Origin: Lentinula raphanica
Lineage: Eukaryota > Basidiomycota > Agaricomycetes > Agaricales > Omphalotaceae
Reading direction: 5' to 3'
Assembly (NCBI GenBank): GCA_027919835.1
Contig: JANVFP010000053.1
Coordinates: forward strand, 1-64,000
Length of the DNA: 64,000 bases
Shown: one piece after another, positions 57,561 through 64,000 of the stretch
Position numbering within the stretch: the stretch's first letter is position 1
How the letters are laid out: every line of letters begins with the position of its first letter
The notes under the pieces: generated by a model
The model's input: only the letters and a program-made list of their open reading frames with translations
What the model was told of the DNA's origin: nothing
Database searches by the model: none
Translations under genes and position numbers: made by a program

Positions 57561-59480
57561 TAGGTAGGCTTCAGCCTTCCGTTTAATAGACAGGCTTTTG
57601 GCCTCTCTGTTTGTGTAGCTTGGATGCCTTAGCTCGCTTTCTCTTAATAGCTCTTTATTTCGTACATCGTGTGGCAGTCCAAGCTTCAAGCTTCAAGTTT
57701 CAACTTGAAGTACCTCCTCTGCCACTGAGTCTACGAGTCGGTGACAGTCTGACTTTGTCCTATCTCTGTGATCTGAGTACGTTGCTTTTCACGACGACTA
57801 TACGCTAAGTCTTCCTCTGACCTTTTCGTCATTTATCCACTCATCGGGTTAGACTGGTGATTCTTTCAACGCTCATTTGGTTGGCTACAGCCTTCTGTTT
57901 GATAGATGGGTTTCGGCCTTTCTAGTTGTGTGGTTGAACGTTGCTTTCGTTCATGCCCTATTCTTTGTTTACGCTAGGTAGATTGAATGTTATGCCCCAT
58001 TCGAACATAACAAGTCACTAAATGTCCTCTTCTGCTAGGCTTTTGGGGCTTCTTTGGATAGGTTGGTTTCGGCCTCTTATCTATCTATGCGATTTGGCTA
58101 GGTTCATTTCCATACGAGCTCCGACCAGCCCTTGAACGTTATCCAATGAGTTGAGCAAACTCCACAGTTTCGTCGGCTTCGGTCTTCTGTGCTACTAACG
58201 ATTGGTCTTGGCCTTTCGACCGGTATGATTTGGCGATGTCCCTTCATGCCTTGGCTCTTTCGTTGGGCTTTTCTTGGCCCTTGAATGCTAGATGTTGCTC
58301 GTCAGCTTGTTTTCTGGTCTTCTGTCGGATAGGTAGGCTTCGGCCTCTTATCTATCTATGCGATTTGGCTAGGTTCATTTCCGTACGAGTTGAGTTGAAG
58401 TCTACTATTTCGTTGGCTACGGTCTTCCAGGCTACTAATAATTGGTCCTGTCCTTTCTGCTGGTATGATTTGGCAATGTCCCCTCATGCCTTGGCTCTTT
58501 CATTGGGCTTTTTGTGGCCTTCGAATGCTAGACGTTGCTCATCAGCTTGTCTTTCTGGTCTTCTGTCGGATAGGTAGGCTTCGGCCTCTTGTCTATCCAT
58601 GCGATTTGGCGAGGTTCATTTCCATGCGAGTTTTGGATAGCCCTCGAACGTTATCCATTGAGTTGAACGAACTTCAAAGTTTCGTCGGCTTCGGTCTTCT
58701 CTGCTACTAACGATTGGTCTTGACCTTTCGACCGGTATGTTTTCGCGATGTCCATTCATGCCTTGGCTCTCTCTCTAGGCTTTACATGACTCTCGAATCC
58801 TAATTTTTAACGTCCCTCGTCAGGTTGCCTGTTTGGTCTTCTATCGGATAGGTTGGTTCCGGCCTCCCTCCTATCTGCTATCTATGCGATTTGCCCAGGT
58901 TCATTTATAGACGAGTTTTGGATGGCACTCGAACAGTATTCACTGAGTTGAATTCTATTTTTTTTCCACAACCAGTTCCTGTTCTACCAACGATTGGTCT
59001 TGACCTTTCGACTGGTATGTTTTGGCTCTCCCGTTGAGCTTTTCGTGGCTCTTGAATGCTAAATTCTACCGTTGGTCATCTAGTAGGCTCTTTGGTCTTC
59101 TGGTGGATAGATTGGTTTCGGCCTCTCTCTCAGGCTATCTATGCGATTTGACCTAGTTTATACGGCCTTCTGTACTACTACGCAATGCTTATGGCATTCC
59201 TACCGGTATGTCTTTGCGATTTCCCTTCCAGCCTCGCCTCTTTTGTCGGGCTTTTCGCGACTCTTAAATGCTGCTCATCTCTTTCATGTAGTTGGCTATG
59301 TATGACTCTCTGTGTTGCATTCGGTAGACCTCGGGTATGACTGGTCGCTTGCATGTTTATCTCATCTCTCTCGTCTGGTTGGCCTTTTAGCCTTCTGTGT
59401 GATATGTTGGTTTTGGCCTTCCCTATGTGAGTTTCGCCTACTCCTTTTCCAGGCCATATTTTAACCTGGGCTCTCCTGGT
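57560..59480. repeat. Degenerate tandem array, 240-285 bp units built on a TTCGGCCT motif
   Basis: The motif CTATCTATGCGATTTG recurs at 58081, 58352, 58593 (one mismatch), 58878 and 59135. Between copies are segments such as GTCGGCTTCGGTCTTCTG, ATTGGTCTTGGCCTTTCGAC and CATGCCTTGGCTCTTTC. Related shorter motifs (GGCTTCAGCCTTCCG, GTTTCGGCCTTTC) extend to both sides. The plus strand is T-rich. ORFs here (58230-58577) are by-products of the repeat. Confidence 0.7.
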
Positions 59481-60459
59481 CCTCCTTCCACCGGCGGCGG
59501 TGTGCCTTCATGAGTCTTGAGTAGTCGTATTTTTCATGGCCTTCCATGAACGCACGTTTTTTGCTCTCTCTTGTGTCGTAGGTTTTGGCTGTCTCTTCAA
59601 CCGGTTGGTTTTGACCTTTTCCCTGTCCATGTACTCTAACTCTACATTCACAGTTTGGCCTTAGATTTATCGTGGCACTTCTTCTTTTGATACTTCCACT
59701 TTCCCATTTGACGCGCATCTACATTGACTGGTGAATCAACGACCTACAGCAAGGAATTGTTACAATTCCCGACATTGGGGCGTATCATTGTAAGGTCATT
59801 TACAAGGATACGTTCTATAGCCGACATTATCTTTTGTAAAATACTGTGACCGATATCGTTGTGTCAACATTTGATTGTGGAGCACAAAGATATCCACTCT
59901 GGTGTCCAATGCGCCCTTAGCGCAGTCACCCCCTCGCTCCTTTCTACCTTCTCCTCTGTCTTCTTGCTACCTCTCACTACCTCTCGCAGACTCTCCCATC
60001 TCTCATTCCAACGTGTTTTTGGTCTCAGTATCACAAATTTCCTATAGCATACATATGGGCTTGAGAGTACTAGGGTGTACGATGGCTGAAATATGAAACG
60101 TTGTAGTTACGAGCTTTTTTGAGTCCTCTTATACTGTCCCTGCATTCTGGTAGTTTTCTACTAGACACTGGATGAGGGCTTGAAGTATCGAAAAGCTGAA
60201 GGGTACTACTTCCAGACACAACCTCTCTAGCCCGCATCGCACCTGATCCTCGCATTTCCATGGCAGCAAATATTCAAAGAGGCTGTGATTAGCGCGGATC
60301 GAAGTGGCCTCCAATGCAGCTTCACAACTCAAGGTAGCTGGAGGGGAAGGGCAGAGGCAAACTCAAGAGGAGGAGCTTACCAAAGGCTGGGCACTGTATG
60401 TAGTAGTATATATCATAATGGCATGCATGGAGTACATGGTTTCCTCTTGGATGATACAC
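59481..60459. other. No recognised gene
   Basis: Holds the tail of the TTCGGCCT array and then unique sequence. ORFs up to 85 codons have no recognisable motif. Just before the MITE, 60300-60459 may belong to the TRA1 copy C locus, but I could not confirm it. Confidence 0.4.
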
Positions 60460-60657
60460 CATCAGGAAAAATACCTCAGCTCCAAAGACTCTAGAGACAC
60501 CCCCCAAAAGCCCTGAGATCTTTGAAGTGCTCCAGAGAATCTGAAAGCACTTTGAGGATGCCTGGAGAAACTCAAAGTGCTTTCAAAATCTCTGGTGTCT
60601 CCAGGCTTTGGGGGGGTGTCTCAGGAGACTTCAGAGCTAGGAACATTTTTCCTGATG
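60460..60657. mobile_element. MITE, CATCAGGAAAAA family, copy 5 (198 bp)
   Basis: Ends are CATCAGGAAAAATACC and TTTTTCCTGATG, nearly the reverse complement of the copy at 4978-5175, with the same length. Confidence 0.8.
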
Positions 60658-60769
60658 ACCCTGAGTTCGCCGTCCTTCAGAGCTACCCATCCTTGACTCT
60701 CCAGTAAGCCTATGCCAGCTCGTTGCTTTTCAGTGAAGGTGATAGGGTTGTGAGTAGCCATAATTTCAG

Positions 60770-61663
60770 CTCTTGTATAAAGAGGTCCTTCCACTATTAC
60801 CAGAAATGCTTGAGTGTCTCAACCAACAATTTCTCTCATCAGAAGGACCCACTCGTGATATGATAGTGGAACTCTGCCTTACAGTCCCACTGCATTTGAC
60901 TCACCTTCCTCCATATCTGACCTATTTATGCAACCTTTGGCTGTTGCTCTACGAGGAGGACCTGAACTTGTAACTCAAGGATTACGAACCTTAGAGCTCT
61001 GCATCAACAACCTCACCCCTGACTTCCTGGACCCCACACTCAACATTGTTCTGAGGGAACTAATCGATGCTCTCTCCAGTCATTTGAAGCTATTGCCTGC
61101 AAACCATCACCTCGCACACACCACTATATATCTGTATCCTGGGGAAGCTTGGTGGGTGCAACCACAAGCCCCTAGCGAAAGAGCCTGCTTTGGAATACAA
61201 ACATTAGTGCTTGGATGATCCTACAATGACTATTGCATTCCTCGGCATTGATCAACAAATTCTTATGCAGCCTGGAGTAGTCTTGGCTCGCCAGAACTTA
61301 GCAAAAGGATCCACAACAATGGCAGTTCCTGCATATGATTTTGTAGAGGCAGTTTTGTCTTCTCTTGTGGACCAAGTGAGTTCAGCGCCCAATTATTGCA
61401 ATGTATTGTATTGACACTTCTACCTCTAGGGCATCAGAGGGTGCAAGGCCGAAGAACTTCTCATCTATACCTTGCTGCATATCTTGAAGGACCTCCCAGC
61501 AGATCTACCTGAAGATGTGGATGGTATCATCAAAGTTCTGAAGGAGGTTTTAAGGATTGGAAGCTCCAATATCAACTTTCATTCAGATGCTGCAACTCAA
61601 CCGCAGAATAAAAATAAGCTCATCGCTCTAGTCAGTGTTTTCTTCCCGAGCTTCAGAGTGTGA
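60770..61663 (+). pseudogene. TRA1: TRA1/TRRAP fragment, copy C, N-terminal HEAT part
   Basis: Encodes [59 protein letters not shown] and [20 protein letters not shown], then [20 protein letters not shown]. After a likely intron near 61375-61430 it continues KAEELLIYTLLHILKDLP. Frame shifts occur near 60930 and 61130. Normal TRA1 has these blocks well upstream of the region in copies A and B. Here they end near 61663 and the sequence turns into an inverted C-terminal fragment, so the locus is rearranged. Confidence 0.8.
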
Positions 61664-61759
61664 TACCCAAATTTTGGTACAAGTTTCTGAATCTTGATGA
61701 AGTTTTGATTGTTGTCTTTGTCCTGTAACAGTTGTGAGATCGAATTGGAACACTATCTA

Positions 61760-63692
61760 TATCACCTTCGTACCTTTGTATATTGCCCAGAAATGTCTAG
61801 CTTGTCTACCTTACTGTATTGGAATTCAGTGAGGTAGTGGCTTAGACTATTGAGAGACTGGACCCCTGGATGGCTGTCAGAAAGTACTTTGTATTTGTCC
61901 TGCCACTGTTGTAACCATTGAATGCTTTGCTGTAGTTGCCTGATTGTGTGCATGACATTCAAGGCATTTCTTGAGGTAAGTCAGATTTGTCTTGATCGGA
62001 AATGAGTTCACTGGGCCTTTGTACTTGCAGTGTGAACATTTCCTGATGCTGTCTGGCTCTATTGTAGATCAGATACATCATTATGATGTTCTTCTTTCGA
62101 GGTTTGCTAATTGACATACCTTCGATTGGTGCTGATACAGCTGAAGCGTCAAGATCGCTCCAGATACTCGTCATGGAGATTAGGGAGACGCTCTCTCTAG
62201 GCTTGCAAAACCATCTTGAGTGTCGAAGATTTCTTCTCTAGGTTCTGAGCATTGGTTTCAGCCAGGCAACCAAAGATCTGCACAGCCTCTTGCAGTTCAA
62301 CAAATTGTTGGAAGTGCTGTAGTAAAGGGACGTGTGCGGGAGACAGATGTGGAGGTAACGAAACCCAAGTACTTCCAAAGTGGTAATTGCATGGCATCTT
62401 CAAGAATGACTGTGAGCTCGGAGTTCTTCTCAAGGGGTGACGACAACTTCAGCAATGCAAGGAAAGCTTTGAAGACTCGCCTATGTGGAGTAGGTGCTTC
62501 AGGTAATTGAGCGATGTGATCTTCAAGGGCCTCTCGGTTCTCCAGCCAGTCTTCTACCCGCCACGCGCTCTCCAAGATCAATCATGATTCCCTTCGATTC
62601 GACCGAGTTCATACAAAAGCTCCCATTGTTGGAGTTTCTCTGCTGAGAGGATCCAACGATCTTCCCACAAACAGTACTCCTGTTCAGTGTAAGGTATGGC
62701 GCCACTTCGTGCACGTTGCTGTACTGTCTCGTAAGCGTTCATTGCCTGATCCCCCATACCATTCTGTTCTAGGGCAATCGCGTTATTCGTTTCCGGCTGG
62801 AGATAGCGCCGTCACCACAGGCCATAGAACATGTCATCTTCAGCAATCTCAGAATACACATCAGCAAGAGAGTCCAGGACATTATCTCGGAGCGTCAATT
62901 TGTCGTCCTTCAAATATTCCAGCGAGTCAGTAAGAATCTCCAATGAGATATACCATGCACCATATGTTTTCGCAAGATATTTGATGAGGTGAGGAGGGTA
63001 AACCACAGGTGGCACACATGCATGTAGACCAGTGAGCAGAGTCTGAATAATGTTAGGCCTTATCTCGGCTTGTTTGATGTGATACTCCCTACTAAGCAGA
63101 TTGATCATATACTGTGTCAAGTCCCCTTGTTCCTGCCGTGAAAGGCATGCCCAAGCGGCAGGGAAGACAGATACTCACATATCGTGAATCCCCTGAGGTG
63201 TGGCCGATACTAGATGCAGCATTGGGCATACTAAGTCCTGAGCTTTTGGGCGAAAGACAGCTGAGATCACCGGCCTACGCTCGTGTGATAGAGTGACATC
63301 CTGATTAGCGGCACCGAGAAAGAGATGAAGTGCGATGTGAAGCCAGTTATGATTAGCAACAGATTCCCAGCTCTGAACTGCATAAATATACATCAAACGG
63401 CTGAAGAGTGACCAAGGTACGCTGACATCTAGGAGGTCCAAGAAACACTCCCGGAGCGAGAAATCAGTGGAGCGACATCCGACAAAGAACAACGGTTCTA
63501 GACGAGCGGTCAAATCGCTTTGCCGTAGAGCAGGCTCTGTGTAAATTTCATACACAAGTTCAAGGAAAGCATTGAACAGTAGAGTTCCACCACTGTTTAC
63601 TCTGCTCGGATGCTATCACTTGAAGTACTTTGGCTGATGCCACAGCTGAGGCTAGAGCTGGTTCCGTGTTCATATCGCCCTAGCAAGGGGTC
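61760..63692 (-). pseudogene. TRA1: TRA1/TRRAP fragment, copy C, FAT part, inverted
   Basis: On the minus strand it matches copy A from EIYTEPALRQSDLTARLEP (63550) through YLAKTYGAWYISLEILTDSL, VPLLQHFQQFVELQEAVQIF and ETNAQNLEKKSSTLK. It then jumps to a segment normally much nearer the C-terminus: LQQSIQWLQQWQDKYKVL and SLSHYLTEFQYSKVDKLDIS (61762-61962). Several frame breaks and a shared TGA after DMFYGLW (62815-62817) tie it to copy A rather than B. The same 363-bp MITE follows at 63693. The kinase-like and FATC domains are absent. Confidence 0.85.
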
Positions 63693-64000
63693 GCACCTGT
63701 AGCTGTAGGTTTAATGCATAACGACTGGACAACTGTCCCCACTCATTATGCGTAATGAATGGACAGTTATTCCACCACTGTACAACTGGGATTTAGCACT
63801 GAATCAGGCCCCTACCGTTAGGGTTAGCTATTTAGGGGGTTAGGGGTTGGGTTAGGGTTTAAAATCTGAGGTTATATTGATAGCCCAAAACAGAAAACCC
63901 CCTATAGGGGGGGTCAGTTTTTTCCAAAAATGGCTATTTCAGGAGATATGGATAATTCATTTATTTCCTGGATAGCTGTCCATTCATTATGCATAACGAG
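63693..64000. mobile_element. MITE sharing termini with the foldback family, cut by the window edge
   Basis: Starts GCACCTGTAGCTGTAGGTTT and continues as the reverse complement of 44134-44496, at the homologous TRA1 site. The CCCTAA-like words inside it are part of the element, not telomeric repeats. Confidence 0.8.

Noticed and set aside
58230..58577. 115-codon ORF
   Set aside because: It spans more than one unit of the degenerate array and repeats itself (SLHALALSLGF / SPHALALSLGF); it is a by-product of the repeat.
63800..63870. Telomere-like GGGTTAGGGG words near the right edge (and inverted near 44320-44365)
   Set aside because: They lie inside the MITE that is also found internally at 44134-44496 and are irregular, so this is not a chromosome end.

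Overview
The window reads as accessory DNA, rich in mobile elements, from a filamentous basidiomycete, most likely an Agaricomycete. Introns are short (about 41-67 bp). The host genes are of basidiomycete type: a TET/JBP-like 2OG-Fe(II) dioxygenase, a T5orf172-domain protein, a GMC oxidoreductase and an F-box protein. The species cannot be told from the sequence. Most of the window is nested transposons and broken gene copies; few genes look intact.

Layout. 1-3.3 kb: an unknown gene fragment, then a 2.5 kb AT-rich TIR element with tandem arrays. 3.3-14.8 kb: a TET/JBP-like gene on the minus strand, split by a long-inverted-repeat (foldback) element, FB1. FB1 is itself interrupted by a MITE and by a precisely bounded 6,655 bp Crypton-like element. 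That element holds two convergent multi-exon genes, a 952-aa tyrosine recombinase and an unknown cargo protein. 14.9-33.3 kb: a second foldback copy, then a hAT transposon, a gag-only LTR element and a Ty3/gypsy element, each apparently cut into by the next. Their right-hand remnants are missing. 33.3-42 kb: mostly unrecognised sequence, with an apparently intact T5orf172-domain gene and a frameshifted secreted GMC oxidoreductase. 42-51 kb and 60.7-64 kb: several broken, partly inverted copies of TRA1 (the TRRAP/SAGA-NuA4 scaffold), interrupted by foldback arms and MITEs. 51-60 kb: an F-box gene, a possible WD40 gene and a degenerate tandem repeat array.

How it fits together. Insertion boundaries can be read because related copies inside the window act as empty sites: FB1 against FB2, TRA1 copy A against B, and one LTR against the other. 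Decay carries a CpG deamination signature. All five differences between the two LTR copies are CpG transitions, and several inactivating stops are CGA to TGA changes. This suggests a CpG-methylated, silenced region. The Crypton-like element looks youngest, because both of its genes can be spliced into long frames (one junction in the cargo gene excepted).

The most novel items are the two-gene Crypton-like element and a gypsy element with two canonical -1 frameshift heptamers, one at gag/protease and one at protease/reverse transcriptase.
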